Made by a program: the position numbers and the translations under genes
Notes under the pieces: model-generated
Told to the model about the DNA's origin: nothing
What the model saw: only the letters and a program-made list of their open reading frames with translations
Database searches by the model: none
Shown: in pieces, positions 55,468 through 64,000 of the stretch
Numbering within the stretch: position 1 is the stretch's first letter
Layout of the letters: each line of letters begins with the position of its first letter
NCBI GenBank assembly: GCA_035524495.1
Contig: DATKOR010000080.1
Span: 28,754-92,753 of the forward strand
Direction: 5' to 3'
From: CAIKZZ01 sp035524495
GTDB taxonomy: Bacteria; Pseudomonadota; Gammaproteobacteria; Steroidobacterales; Steroidobacteraceae
Length of the DNA stretch: 64,000 nucleotides

Positions 55468-57425
55468 TCCCCGAGCTCGGCACGCTCGCGATGGTGCTCG
55501 CGCTGCTGCTCGCAGCGGCGCAGGCGTTCTTCGGCCTCGCCGGCGCGCAGCTGAACCGCCAGTCGTGGATGGCGGTCGTTCCGGCCGCGGTCGCCGGCGT
55601 CTGGGTGTTCGTCGTGCTCGCCTTCGGGGTCCTCGCGTACTCGTTCATCGTCCACGACTTCTCGGTCAGCTACGTCGCGACCAACTCGAACCTCGAGCTT
55701 CCGCTCCTCTATCGCTTCGCGGCGGTGTGGGGCGCGCACGAGGGATCCTTGCTGCTCTGGATCCTGCTGCTGTCGACGTGGGCGCTCCTCGTTGCGGCGC
55801 TGTCCGGGCAGCTGCCGATCGCGTTCCGGGCGCGGGTGCTCGGCGTTCTGGGTCTCATTGGCGTCGGCTTTCTGCTGTTCACGCTCTTCACGTCGAGCCC
55901 GTTCACGCGGCTCATGCCGGCCGCCGCCGACGGCGCCGACCTGAACCCGCTCTTGCAGGACCCGGCGCTCGCGGCGCACCCGCCGATGCTCTACATGGGC
56001 TACGTCGGCACCTCGGTCGCCTTCGCCTTCGCGGTCGCCGCGATGCTCTCGGGCAAGCTCGACGCCGGCTGGGCGCGGTGGACGCGGCCGTGGACGGTCG
56101 CCTCGTGGATGTTCCTGACGGTCGGCATCGCGCTCGGCAGCTGGTGGGCGTACTACGTGCTCGGCTGGGGCGGCTGGTGGTTCTGGGACCCGGTCGAGAA
56201 CGCCTCGTTCATGCCCTGGCTCGCGACGACGGCGCTGATCCACTCGCTCGCGGTCACCGAGAAGCGCGGCCTCTTCAAGAGCTGGACGCTGCTCTTGGCG
56301 ATCTTCGCGTTCTCGCTGAGCCTGCTCGGCACCTTCCTGGTGCGCTCCGGCGTGCTCGTCTCGGTGCACGCGTTCGCCTCCGACCCGTCGCGCGGACTCT
56401 TCATCCTGGCGCTGCTGATCTTCTTCATCGTCGGATCGCTGACGCTCTACGCGGTGCGCGCGCCGACACTGAAGTCGGAGGGCGGGTTCGAGCTCGTGTC
56501 GCGCGAGTCGTTCCTGCTCCTGAACAACGCGCTGCTCATCACCGCGGCCGGCCTCATCCTCGTCGGCGAGCTCTGGCCGCTGCTGATGGACGCCTTCGAC
56601 CTCGGCAAGATCTCGGTCGGGCCGCCGTACTTCAACATGGTGTTCATGGTCCCGGGCGTGCCGCTCGTCGTGCTGCTCGGCATCGGCATGCACGCCGCCT
56701 GGCGGCGGGCGCTGCTCGGCAGCCGCAAGCGGCAGCTGCTGATCCTCGGCGGCGGCGCGCTCGCGCTCGCGCTGCTGGTCGCGTTCGCGTTCTTCGGCGG
56801 ACCGGGCATGCCGCTGACGATCGTGTGCCTCGCGGCGGGCTTCTTCGTGATGGCCTCGGCGCTGATCGAGCCGATCGAGCAGTGGCGCAAGGGCCAGCAG
56901 CTGCCGCGCGCCGCGCTCGGCATGGCGATCGCGCACTTCGGCGTCGGCGTCTGGCTGCTCGGCGTCACCGGCGTCTGTTCCTACAAGGTCGAGAAGGACG
57001 TCAGCCTCGCGCCGGGCGAGTCGACCGAGATCGCCGGCTACACGTTCAAGTTCCTCGAGATGCACAAGGTGCAGGGCCCGAACTACGACGCCGACGAGGC
57101 CCGGATCCTGATCACCAAGGGCGGCAAGACCGTCGCCGAGCTCCCGACCCAGAAGCGCACCTACCGCGTCAACCGCAACCCGATGACGCACGCCGGCATC
57201 TCGGTCGGCCCGACGCGCGACCTCTTCGTCGCGCTCGGCGAGAACGTCGGCGGCGGCAAGTGGAGCATGCGGCTGCAGTACAAGCCGTTCATCCGCTACA
57301 TCTGGCTCGGCGCCGTCATCATGGCGCTCGGCGGCCTGACCGCGATCCTCGACCGCCGCTATCGCGTCAGGCGCACGGCCGAGGCCGGGGCGCTCGAGCC
57401 GGGCGCGGCCCGGAAGGCGGTCTAG
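55464..57425 (+). CDS. ccmF: CcmF, cytochrome c heme lyase core subunit
   Basis: A 653-residue polytopic protein that receives heme from CcmE and ligates it to apocytochromes. The WWD domain is GWGGWWFWDPVENASFMPWL (~232-251). Conserved flanking regions are WGAHEGSLLLW (~89-99) and LGTFLVRSGVLVSVHAFA (~290-307). A large C-terminal periplasmic domain precedes a final helix. The ATG overlaps the ccmE stop. Confidence 0.97.
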   Translation: MIPELGTLAMVLALLLAAAQAFFGLAGAQLNRQSWMAVVPAAVAGVWVFVVLAFGVLAYSFIVHDFSVSYVATNSNLELPLLYRFAAVWGAHEGSLLLWILLLSTWALLVAALSGQLPIAFRARVLGVLGLIGVGFLLFTLFTSSPFTRLMPAAADGADLNPLLQDPALAAHPPMLYMGYVGTSVAFAFAVAAMLSGKLDAGWARWTRPWTVASWMFLTVGIALGSWWAYYVLGWGGWWFWDPVENASFMPWLATTALIHSLAVTEKRGLFKSWTLLLAIFAFSLSLLGTFLVRSGVLVSVHAFASDPSRGLFILALLIFFIVGSLTLYAVRAPTLKSEGGFELVSRESFLLLNNALLITAAGLILVGELWPLLMDAFDLGKISVGPPYFNMVFMVPGVPLVVLLGIGMHAAWRRALLGSRKRQLLILGGGALALALLVAFAFFGGPGMPLTIVCLAAGFFVMASALIEPIEQWRKGQQLPRAALGMAIAHFGVGVWLLGVTGVCSYKVEKDVSLAPGESTEIAGYTFKFLEMHKVQGPNYDADEARILITKGGKTVAELPTQKRTYRVNRNPMTHAGISVGPTRDLFVALGENVGGGKWSMRLQYKPFIRYIWLGAVIMALGGLTAILDRRYRVRRTAEAGALEPGAARKAV

Positions 57426-57428
57426 GAC

Positions 57429-57974
57429 ATGTGGCGCTACTTCGCACCGGCGGTCGCGTTCCTCGCACTCGGGGGGCTGTTTGCGTACGCGCTGATGCGC
57501 ATCGATCAGGGCAAGCTCGACATCCGCGAGATCCAGTCGCCGCTGATCGGCAAGGCGGCGCCTTCCTTCGTGCTGCCCTCGCTGACCGATCCTCCGCACC
57601 AGATCGACTCGCACGCGCTCGCCGGCAAGCCCTACATCCTCAACGTCTGGGGCACCTGGTGCGGGGAGTGCCGCGCCGAGCACCCGGCGCTGATGACGCT
57701 CGCACGCACGATCGGCCTGCCGATCATCGGCCTCGACTGGAAGGACGAGCATTCGGACGCGCGCGCCTATCTCGCGCAGCTCGGCAATCCCTACGCCGAG
57801 GTTGCCGCCGACGACGTCGGCCGGACCGCGATCGACTGGGGCGTGTATGGCGCGCCGGAGACGTTCCTCGTCTCGGCGGACGGCATCGTGCTCGCCAAGC
57901 ACATCGGCGCGATCTCGGAGGCCGTCTGGGAGAAGAAATTCGCCCCGCACCTCAAGAACGGAGGCCGCTCATGA
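57429..57974 (+). CDS. ccmG: CcmG (DsbE), thiol reductase of cytochrome c maturation
   Basis: A 181-residue membrane-anchored thioredoxin-fold protein. An N-terminal helix (~5-23) is followed by the CcmG-specific insert and the active site WGTWCGEC (~74-81; C78 and C81). The cis-Pro region is YGAPETFLV (~145-153). It keeps the CxxCH thiols of apocytochromes reduced. Three bases separate it from ccmF, and the stop overlaps ccmH. Confidence 0.95.
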   Translation: MWRYFAPAVAFLALGGLFAYALMRIDQGKLDIREIQSPLIGKAAPSFVLPSLTDPPHQIDSHALAGKPYILNVWGTWCGECRAEHPALMTLARTIGLPIIGLDWKDEHSDARAYLAQLGNPYAEVAADDVGRTAIDWGVYGAPETFLVSADGIVLAKHIGAISEAVWEKKFAPHLKNGGRS

Positions 57975-58393
57975 GGCGCTGGCTGGCGGTGCTGGTCCTC
58001 GGGCTCGCGAGCGCGACCGCGCTCGCGATCGACACCGAGGTCGCGTTCCCGGACGCCGCGCGGCAGCAGCGCTACGACCGCTGGATCCACGAGCTGCGCT
58101 GCGTGCAGTGCCAGAACGCGGCCATCGCCGACTCGCCGGTGGGGCTCGCCTCGGACCTGCGGCGCCAGGTCAAGGAGATGATCGCTTCCGGCCAGAGCGA
58201 CGACGAGATCCGGCGCTTCATGACGGAGCGTTACGGCGACTTCGTGCTCTACGACCCGCCGCTGAAGCCGCGCACGTACTTCCTGTGGGCGGCGCCGGCG
58301 CTCTTCCTTCTGATCACGCTCGGCGTCGCCGCACGCGTGATCGTGCGGCGCTCGAAGGGGCCGATCGACTCGGATCCGGAGGAGCCGGCTTGA
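57971..58393 (+). CDS. ccmH: CcmH (CycL), apocytochrome thiol-handling subunit
   Basis: A 140-residue protein with a signal sequence (~1-19), the active site LRCVQCQN (~42-49) in a three-helix domain, and one membrane segment (~98-117). It matches the N-terminal half of E. coli CcmH; the TPR half is a separate gene here (ccmI). The ATG overlaps ccmG, and the stop overlaps a TTG start of ccmI. Confidence 0.95.
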   Translation: MRRWLAVLVLGLASATALAIDTEVAFPDAARQQRYDRWIHELRCVQCQNAAIADSPVGLASDLRRQVKEMIASGQSDDEIRRFMTERYGDFVLYDPPLKPRTYFLWAAPALFLLITLGVAARVIVRRSKGPIDSDPEEPA

Positions 58394-59475
58394 CGACGTT
58401 CATCCTGATCGGCGCGCTGATGGTGTCGGCGGCGCTCGCGCTCGTCGCCTGGCCGCTGTGGCGCGGCCGCGGGACCGAGGGCGCAGGGACCGCGATCGCG
58501 GTCGCGGTCGTTGCGGTCGTGCTGCCGGTCGGCGCGCTCTTCGTCTACCGCGCGGTCAGCAACTACGACTGGAGCCCCTCGGCGCAGCAGATGACCGCGG
58601 GCCAGCACTCGCTCGATGAGGCCGTCAAGAAGCTCGAGGAGCGGCTGAAGGCGAATCCCGCCGACGCCGACGGCTGGATGCTGCTCGGCCGCTCGCAGTT
58701 CGTGCAGCAGCACTTCCAGCGCGCCGGCGAGGCCTACGGCAAGGCCTACGAGCTGACGGGCGGCAAGAACGTCGAGGCGGTCGTCGGCTTCGGCGAGGCG
58801 CTCGCGATCACCGACCAGGGCACGCTGCGCGGACGCGCCGGCGAGCTCTTCGAGGAGGCGCTCAAGCTCGACCCGGCGAACCAGAAGGCGCTCTTTTACG
58901 GCGGCGTCGCCGCCGCCGCGAACGGCAAGCTCCCGGTGGCGCGCGAGCGCTGGATGACGCTGCTGCACCAGGAGCTCCCGCCCGAGGTGAAAGGGCTGCT
59001 CGCGCAGCGCATCGGCGAGATCGACCGCGAGGCCGGCCGGGCGCCGGATCCGGAGCTTGCGAAGTACGCCGCGGGCGCCGCGGCGCCCGAGGAGGCGGCG
59101 CCAGCGCCGGCCGCCGCCGTCGCCGCAGGGCCCGGGACCGTCACGGTGCGCGTGCGCCTGAGCCCCGCGCTCGCGGGCAAGATACCGCCCGGCGCGCCGC
59201 TCTTCGTGCTGGCGCGCGACCCGGGCCAGCCCGGGCCGCCGTTCGCGGCCAAGCGCTTCACGACGCCGTCGCTGCCGCTCGAGGTGCACCTCACGGAGGC
59301 CGACGCGATGATGCCGGCGCGCACCGTGAAGACCGCGAACTCGCTGGTGATCGTCGCGCGCTACTCGGCCTCCGGCATGCCGAGCGGGGCGAGCGGCGAC
59401 CTCTACGGCGAGGTGCCGTACGACATCAAGAAGGGCCAGGCCGTCGATCTCGTGATCGACAAGCAAGTGCCCTGA
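58390..59475 (+). CDS. ccmI: CcmI (CycH), TPR apocytochrome chaperone
   Basis: A 361-residue protein. Two N-terminal membrane segments (~4-22 and ~35-54) flank a cytoplasmic loop. TPR repeats follow (~80-225, with LEERLKANPADADGWMLLG and EALKLDPANQKALFYGG). After an Ala/Pro-rich linker (~225-250) a C-terminal domain (VTVRVRLSPALAGKIPPGAP onward) completes the protein. It presents apocytochromes to the CcmF/H lyase. It starts at a TTG overlapping the ccmH stop. Confidence 0.92.
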   Translation: MTTFILIGALMVSAALALVAWPLWRGRGTEGAGTAIAVAVVAVVLPVGALFVYRAVSNYDWSPSAQQMTAGQHSLDEAVKKLEERLKANPADADGWMLLGRSQFVQQHFQRAGEAYGKAYELTGGKNVEAVVGFGEALAITDQGTLRGRAGELFEEALKLDPANQKALFYGGVAAAANGKLPVARERWMTLLHQELPPEVKGLLAQRIGEIDREAGRAPDPELAKYAAGAAAPEEAAPAPAAAVAAGPGTVTVRVRLSPALAGKIPPGAPLFVLARDPGQPGPPFAAKRFTTPSLPLEVHLTEADAMMPARTVKTANSLVIVARYSASGMPSGASGDLYGEVPYDIKKGQAVDLVIDKQVP

Positions 59476-59477
59476 GC

Positions 59478-60716
59478 ATGGCGGCGCAGCCCGGCGAGCG
59501 GCGCCGGCTCGCATTGTCGTTCGCCTATTTCGCGCTGCTGCTCGCGAGCTACTACCTGATCCGTCCGGTGCGCGACGCGCTCGCCGCCGGCAGCGGCGCG
59601 ACCACGATCAAGTACCTCGCGACCACCGTGTTCGTCGTGATGCTGCTGATCGTGCCGCTGTTCGGCGCGCTGGTCGCGCGCGTGCGGCGCTCGCGGCTGC
59701 TGCCGTGGGTGTACGGATTCTTCGCCGCGAACCTCGTCGGTTTCGCCGCGCTGTTCGCGGCCGATCCCGAGGCCGTCTGGACCGGGCGCGTGTTCTACGT
59801 CTGGACGACGGTCTTCAACATGTTCGTCGTGTCGGTGTTCTGGAGCTTCATGGCCGAACTCTGGCGCGAGGAGGAGGGACGGCGGCTCTTCGGCGTCATC
59901 GCGAGCGGCGGCAGCCTCGGCGGCCTCGCCGGCCCGGCGCTCGGGCGCACGCTCGCGGGCACGATCGGCACGGCCGGCCTCACGCTGCTCGCGGCGGCGC
60001 TGCTCGCGCTGACGATCGTCACGATCGTGCTCCTCGCGCGCGAGGCCCGGCCCGCGCCGCCCGGCGCAACGCTCCCGGGCCTCGACGAGCCGGTCGGCGG
60101 GGCGATCCTCGCGGGCCTGTCGCGCCTCGTGGTGTCGCCGTTTCTGCTCGGCATCGCCGGGCTCGTCGCGCTCGGCTCCTTCCTCGGCATGATCCTCTAC
60201 ATCGAGCTCGCGAAGGCGGCGGCCGGCGCCTTCGCGACGGCCGCCGAACGCACCGCGTTCTTTTCCGAACGCGACCTGTGGGTCAACGGCGCGAGCCTGG
60301 TGCTGCAGCTCCTGATCGTGGGGCCGCTCGCGCGGCGCTTCGGCGTGCGGCCGCTCTTGGTCGGGGTCGCGCTGCTCGCGCTCGGTGCCTTCTCGGTGGT
60401 CGCGGCCTCACCGATGCTCGCGTCGCTGGTCGCGGCGAACGTCGTGCTGCGGGCCGGCGAATTCGGTATCGGCAAGCCGAACCGCGACATGCTCTACACC
60501 GTCGTCGATGCCGAGACCAAGTACAAGGTCAAGAACGTCGTCGACACGGTCGTCTACCGCGGCAGCGACACCGTCTCGAGTTGGTTGCACGCCGCGCTCG
60601 GCGGCCTCGGCCTCTCGCTCGCCGGCATCGCCGGCGTCGCCGCCGCCGCCGCGGCGCTGCTGGCCGGCATCGCGTGGGGCGTCGGCAGCGGCTACCGGCG
60701 GCGCGGCGGCGCCTGA
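59478..60716 (+). CDS. MFS transporter related to NTP/NDP exchange (Npt/Tlc) proteins
   Basis: A 412-residue protein with about twelve membrane segments. SYYLIRPVRDALA (~24-36) resembles the first-helix signature of ATP/ADP-translocase-like proteins. VFWSFMAELWREEEGRRLFGVI and GSLGGLAGPALG (~130-160) and the late GKPNRDMLYTVVDAETKYKVKN also fit that family. Classical Npt proteins serve intracellular parasites; free-living bacteria carry homologues of unknown substrate. It starts two bases after ccmI, so it is probably cotranscribed with the ccm genes, but it is not a known ccm component. Confidence 0.75.
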   Translation: MAAQPGERRRLALSFAYFALLLASYYLIRPVRDALAAGSGATTIKYLATTVFVVMLLIVPLFGALVARVRRSRLLPWVYGFFAANLVGFAALFAADPEAVWTGRVFYVWTTVFNMFVVSVFWSFMAELWREEEGRRLFGVIASGGSLGGLAGPALGRTLAGTIGTAGLTLLAAALLALTIVTIVLLAREARPAPPGATLPGLDEPVGGAILAGLSRLVVSPFLLGIAGLVALGSFLGMILYIELAKAAAGAFATAAERTAFFSERDLWVNGASLVLQLLIVGPLARRFGVRPLLVGVALLALGAFSVVAASPMLASLVAANVVLRAGEFGIGKPNRDMLYTVVDAETKYKVKNVVDTVVYRGSDTVSSWLHAALGGLGLSLAGIAGVAAAAAALLAGIAWGVGSGYRRRGGA

Positions 60717-60723
60717 GTGCGAC

Positions 60724-61113
60724 TCAGCAGAGGATGTGCCAGGCGACGCAGAGCTGGCAGCCGAAGCCGAGCACGAAGGCGAGCGTCCGTACCCACGGAA
60801 TAGCGAACGTGTAGGCGCCGAGGTGCACGACGCGCGCCCAGAAGTACACGGTCGCGGCACCCGCGATCGCCGCATTGTGGATGCCGGCGGCGTGCGCAGT
60901 CAGCACGAGGGCCGCGAACACCGCGAGGTTCTCGACCGCGTTGTAGTGCGCCGCCTTCATGCGCCGCGCCCACGGCGCGAGGGGCTTGGGGTTCTCGGGG
61001 TAGCCGACGGCGTCGACGAGGCCGCGCACCATGATCGTGTTCAGGATGTACGGGATCCACGTGAGGCCCGTGAGCAGCGACACGAGGGCGAGGTACTTGA
61101 GCTCGGTCGTCAT
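60724..61113 (-). CDS. MAPEG-family membrane protein
   Basis: A 129-residue protein with four predicted membrane segments. RMKAAHYNAVENLAVFAALVL (~51-71, split at RMKAAHYNAVENL) and YFWARVVHLGAYTFAIPWVR (~90-109) are characteristic of the membrane-associated eicosanoid/glutathione metabolism family (bacterial branch). Possible activities include glutathione transferase or peroxidase; none can be assigned. AAGGGG precedes the ATG. It converges on the transporter gene with a seven-base gap. Confidence 0.88.
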   Translation of the reverse strand: MTTELKYLALVSLLTGLTWIPYILNTIMVRGLVDAVGYPENPKPLAPWARRMKAAHYNAVENLAVFAALVLTAHAAGIHNAAIAGAATVYFWARVVHLGAYTFAIPWVRTLAFVLGFGCQLCVAWHILC

Positions 61114-61136
61114 TAGAATCCCCTTCCGGTTTAAGA

Positions 61137-61180
61137 CAAAAGTTATTGATTATTATATAGTTTAAATTGGAAATAAACGG
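61137..61180 (-). promoter_or_regulatory. AT-rich promoter region of the MAPEG gene
   Basis: A conspicuous AT-rich stretch contains a consensus TATAAT on the minus strand (61157-61152), about 39 bases before the MAPEG start. No good -35 is seen at the normal distance. The rest of the 61114-61239 gap shows nothing else. Confidence 0.4.
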
Positions 61181-61239
61181 CGGCCGCCGGCCGCGCCGAG
61201 AGAGCTTACCGAAGACCTCGCCAGGCGGTCACGCCGGCC

Positions 61240-62172
61240 TCAGCGATCCTCACGCATCAGCGTGCTCTTGCCGAACAGCGACTCGACGAGGTCGACCGCG
61301 AGCGCGGCGGTGCGGTTGCGCACATCGAGCGCGGGATTGAGCTCGGTGATGTCTAGCGAGCCCAGGCGCCCGGTGTCCGCGACCATCTCCATGCACAGCT
61401 GCGCCTCGCGATAAGTCGGTCCGCCCGGCACCGTCGTGCCGACGCCGGGCGCGATCTCCGGGTCCAGGAAGTCGACGTCGAAGCTGACGTGCAGGTGCGT
61501 GCGCTCGTCGAGGTCGATGAGCGCCTGCTCCATCGTCGCGCGCATGCCGTGCTCGTCGATGTAGCGCATGTCGAAGACCTCGAGCCCCTGCGCGTGCACG
61601 AAGCGCTTCTCGCCGGGGTCGACGCTGCGGATGCCGATTTCGCGGATCGTGCTCGCCTCGAGCACCGGGGTGCGGCCGCCGAGACCGATCAGCTCCTCGG
61701 GGCCGAAGCCGAGCAGGCAGGCGACCGGCATGCCGTGGATGTTGCCGCTCGGCGAGAGCTCGGGCGTGTTGAAGTCGGCGTGCGCATCGAGCCACAGCAC
61801 GCGAAGCTGGCGCCGCGCCCCGCGGCAGTGCCGCGCGACCGCGCTGATCGAGCCGATCGCGAGGCTGTGATCGCCGCCGAGCAGGATCGGCAGGCGCTGC
61901 GCTGCGAGCTCCGCGTGCACCGCCTCGTGCACGCGCCGGTTCCAGTCTGCGACCTCGGCGCGGTGGCGGTAGCCGCCGACGGGCGCGGCGGAGGGGTTGC
62001 CGGGGCCGCTTAGGTTTCCGTGGTCGAGCACCTCGAGACCCCGCGCCTCGAGGGCCTGCTTCAGCCCCGCGACGCGCAGCGCCTCCGGTCCCATCGACGC
62101 ACCGCGATCCGCGGCGCCGACGTCGGTCGGCGCACCGATCAGGGTCACGACGCGGCGGGGAGCGACCGTCAT
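61240..62172 (-). CDS. rocF: Arginase
   Basis: A 310-residue ureohydrolase converting arginine to ornithine and urea. The binuclear Mn site is intact: ILLGGDHSLAIG (~96-107), LWLDAHADFNTP (~127-138), and SFDVDFLDPEIAPG (~230-243). NIHGMPVACLLG and the late LDITELNPALD match true arginases rather than agmatinases. There is no ribosome binding site; a -10-like TAGACT ends eight bases before the ATG. It is divergent from cstA. Confidence 0.94.
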   Translation of the reverse strand: MTVAPRRVVTLIGAPTDVGAADRGASMGPEALRVAGLKQALEARGLEVLDHGNLSGPGNPSAAPVGGYRHRAEVADWNRRVHEAVHAELAAQRLPILLGGDHSLAIGSISAVARHCRGARRQLRVLWLDAHADFNTPELSPSGNIHGMPVACLLGFGPEELIGLGGRTPVLEASTIREIGIRSVDPGEKRFVHAQGLEVFDMRYIDEHGMRATMEQALIDLDERTHLHVSFDVDFLDPEIAPGVGTTVPGGPTYREAQLCMEMVADTGRLGSLDITELNPALDVRNRTAALAVDLVESLFGKSTLMREDR

Positions 62173-62180
62173 GGCGCATC

Positions 62181-62186
62181 AGTCTA
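62181..62186 (-). promoter_or_regulatory. -10-like element of rocF, candidate leaderless start
   Basis: TAGACT on the minus strand ends eight bases (GATGCGCC) before the ATG at 62172, so the transcript may start at or just before the start codon. Confidence 0.4.
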
Positions 62187-62338
62187 CCGAATTCACGGCC
62201 GTGCACCGGCCGGCGGCGCCTTGCACCTCCACCGGGGCGCCTGTAGCCTTCGGTGAAACAACGCGGAAGCGCCCGAACGGGCGCGCCACGGCCGCGCGCC
62301 GCGGCACACCGCATTCGCGATCGGCGCTGGGGGTATCC

Positions 62339-64000
62339 ATGAACAAGCTCGGCTCGATGCTCGTCTGGGGAGTCGTGGCGCTCTTGGGCGCCGTCGCGTT
62401 CGGCGCGCTCGCGCTCGGTCGCGGCGAGTCGGTGAACGCGGTATGGCTCGTGACCGCGGCGCTGTGCACCTACTTCATCGCGTTTCGCTTCTACAGCAAG
62501 TTCATCGCCGAGAAGGTGCTCCGGGTCGACGACTCGCGCCCGACCCCGGCGGTGCGCCACAACGACGGCCTCGACTACGTGCCGACCAACAAGTGGGTGC
62601 TGTACGGCCACCACTTCGCGGCGATCGCTGGCGCCGGCCCGCTGGTCGGCCCGGTGCTCGCGGCGCAGATGGGCTACCTGCCGGGGACGCTGTGGATCCT
62701 GGCGGGCGTCGTGGTCGCGGGCGCGGTGCAGGACTACATCGTGCTGTTCGTCTCGGTGCGCCGCGACGGCAAGTCGCTCGGCCAGATGATCAAGATGGAG
62801 CTCGGACCGGTGCCGGGCGGACTCGCGCTCGTCGGCGTGCTCGCGATCATGATCATCATCCTCGCCGTGCTGGCGCTCGTCGTCGTCAAGGCGCTGACCG
62901 CGAGCCCGTGGGGCCTGTTCACCATCGCCGCGACCATCCCGATCGCGCTGATCATGGGCATCTACATGCGCCTGATCCGGCCGGGCAAGGTCGGCGAAGC
63001 CTCGGCGATCGGCGTCGCGCTGCTGCTGATCGCGCTCGTCTACGGCCGCACGGTGGCCGACGACCCGACCTGGGGGCCGCTGTTCACGCTGACGGGGCCG
63101 TCGCTCGCCTGGGCGCTGATCCTCTACGGCGGCATCGCGGCCAGCCTGCCGGTGTGGCTGATGCTCGCGCCGCGCGATTACCTCAGCACCTTCCTGAAGG
63201 TCGGCACCGTCGTCGCGCTCGCGATCGGCATCTACGTGGTCGCGCCCAAGCTCGCGATGCCGCGCACGACGCTGTTCATCGACGGCTCGGGACCGGTGTT
63301 CTCGGGGAAGCTGTTCCCGTTCCTGTTCATCACGATCGCGTGCGGCGCGGTCTCGGGATTCCACTCGCTGATCTCCTCGGGCACGACGCCGAAGATGGTC
63401 GAGAAGGAGTCCCACATGCGGCTGATCGGCTTCGGCGGCATGCTGACCGAGTCGTTCGTCGCGGTGATGGCGATGACCGCGGCCTGCGTGCTCGACCCCG
63501 GCGTCTACTTCGCGATGAACGCTCCGGCCGCGGTGCTCGGCACGACCGCCGCGAACGCCGCGCAGGTGATCTCGGGCTGGGGCTTCACGATCACGCCCGA
63601 CATGATCACCGCGACCGCGACCGACATCGGCGAGAAGACGATCCTGTCGCGCGCCGGCGGTGCGCCGACGCTGGCGGTCGGCATGGCGCAGATCCTCGCC
63701 ACCGCGGTCGGCGGCAAGGCGATGATGGCCATCTGGTACCACTTCGCGATCCTGTTCGAGGCGCTGTTCATCCTGACCGCGGTCGACGCCGGCACGCGCG
63801 CCGGGCGCTTCATGATCCAGGACATGCTCGGCCACGCCTACAAGCCGCTCGGCGACACGGAGTTCCTGCCGGGGAACCTGCTGGCGACGGTGCTGTGCGT
63901 CGCGGCCTGGGGCTACTTCCTCTACCAGGGCGTCGTCGACCCGCTCGGCGGCATCAATACGCTCTGGCAGCTGTTCGGCGTCGGCAACCAGATGCTGGCC
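62339..64000 (+). CDS. cstA: Carbon starvation protein CstA-type peptide/pyruvate transporter, 3' incomplete
   Basis: An open frame from the ATG at 62339 runs off the right edge (554 codons). It begins MNKLGSMLVWGVVALLGAVA and contains YVPTNKWVLYGHHFAAIAGAGPLVGP (~81-106, split at GHHFAAIAGAGPLVGP) and VQDYIVLFVSVRRDGKSLGQM, diagnostic of CstA. GVGNQMLA is the last readable segment. Many membrane helices are predicted. CstA proteins take up peptides or pyruvate, often under carbon limitation. CTGGGGG precedes the start. E. coli CstA is ~700 residues, so about 130 residues are missing. Confidence 0.95.
   Translation, partial: MNKLGSMLVWGVVALLGAVAFGALALGRGESVNAVWLVTAALCTYFIAFRFYSKFIAEKVLRVDDSRPTPAVRHNDGLDYVPTNKWVLYGHHFAAIAGAGPLVGPVLAAQMGYLPGTLWILAGVVVAGAVQDYIVLFVSVRRDGKSLGQMIKMELGPVPGGLALVGVLAIMIIILAVLALVVVKALTASPWGLFTIAATIPIALIMGIYMRLIRPGKVGEASAIGVALLLIALVYGRTVADDPTWGPLFTLTGPSLAWALILYGGIAASLPVWLMLAPRDYLSTFLKVGTVVALAIGIYVVAPKLAMPRTTLFIDGSGPVFSGKLFPFLFITIACGAVSGFHSLISSGTTPKMVEKESHMRLIGFGGMLTESFVAVMAMTAACVLDPGVYFAMNAPAAVLGTTAANAAQVISGWGFTITPDMITATATDIGEKTILSRAGGAPTLAVGMAQILATAVGGKAMMAIWYHFAILFEALFILTAVDAGTRAGRFMIQDMLGHAYKPLGDTEFLPGNLLATVLCVAAWGYFLYQGVVDPLGGINTLWQLFGVGNQMLA

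Overview
The window looks like a chromosomal segment of a very GC-rich (about 70% by eye, not computed) gammaproteobacterium, perhaps near the Xanthomonadales/Steroidobacter group. Reasons are a fused aspartokinase-homoserine dehydrogenase followed by thrB and thrC, an E. coli-length fadH, a class II DAHP synthase, a complete System I ccmABCDEFGHI operon, and the gene order uvrC-pgsA-tRNA-Gly(GCC)-tRNA-Cys(GCA)-tRNA-Leu(UAA), which I recall as the E. coli uvrC-pgsA-glyW-cysT-leuZ order. The lineage is inference. I see no insertion sequence, prophage, CRISPR array or rRNA. Coding density is high and no gap exceeds 300 bases.

Layout. 1-4 kb: the 5' end of a GH81-type glucanase, a PEBP-family protein, a methyltransferase-like protein, and a two-gene unit encoding a Cyc2-like cytochrome-porin and a di-heme cytochrome c4. 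4-13 kb: ygiQ with a small coupled gene, thrABC with a coupled NERD protein, and an M20 dipeptidase. 13-19 kb: TatD nuclease, a TPR-like periplasmic protein, fadH, a YgjP-like metallopeptidase and tryptophan 2,3-dioxygenase. 18.7-25.5 kb, all on the minus strand: porin, NRAMP-like transporter, exported FMN-binding protein, ApbE flavinyltransferase, four-helix b-heme-like membrane protein and an antitoxin-like HTH protein, overlapping or nearly abutting throughout, followed by msrP-msrQ. 25.5-35 kb: HAD phosphatase, acnA, mnmA, an unknown gene, purB, then divergent fumC-nudix-mazG. 35-43 kb: PepSY protein, PhoP/PhoQ-like pair, hrpA, DAHP synthase and an RluE-like pseudouridine synthase. 43-49.9 kb: aceB-aceA, uvrC-pgsA and three tRNAs. 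50-52.6 kb: a small membrane protein, a secreted M20 peptidase and a CBS protein. 52.7-60.7 kb: ccmA-I and a nucleotide-exchange-like transporter. 60.7-64 kb: a MAPEG protein, arginase and the 5' part of cstA.

The best candidate for an undescribed system is the 20353-25461 operon. A perfect 7-1-7 palindrome, TGGGAATCATTCCCA on the coding strand, fills the spacer between its likely -35 and -10 elements and fits a Fur-type operator. The genes suggest an envelope metal-reduction and uptake line: outer-membrane porin, inner-membrane NRAMP-like importer, a covalently flavinylated carrier (SGAT motif) with its own ApbE, and a membrane cytochrome with an H-x13-H pair to supply electrons. The second candidate is the Cyc2-like/c4 pair at 1798-3838, which resembles the outer-membrane electron-uptake module of Fe(II) oxidisers. 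The ccm operon could mature its c-type hemes.

A genome-style feature also emerges. At least eight genes have a -10-like TANNNT element ending only 6-8 bases before the start codon, usually preceded by GC, with no Shine-Dalgarno sequence. This suggests frequent leaderless transcripts.
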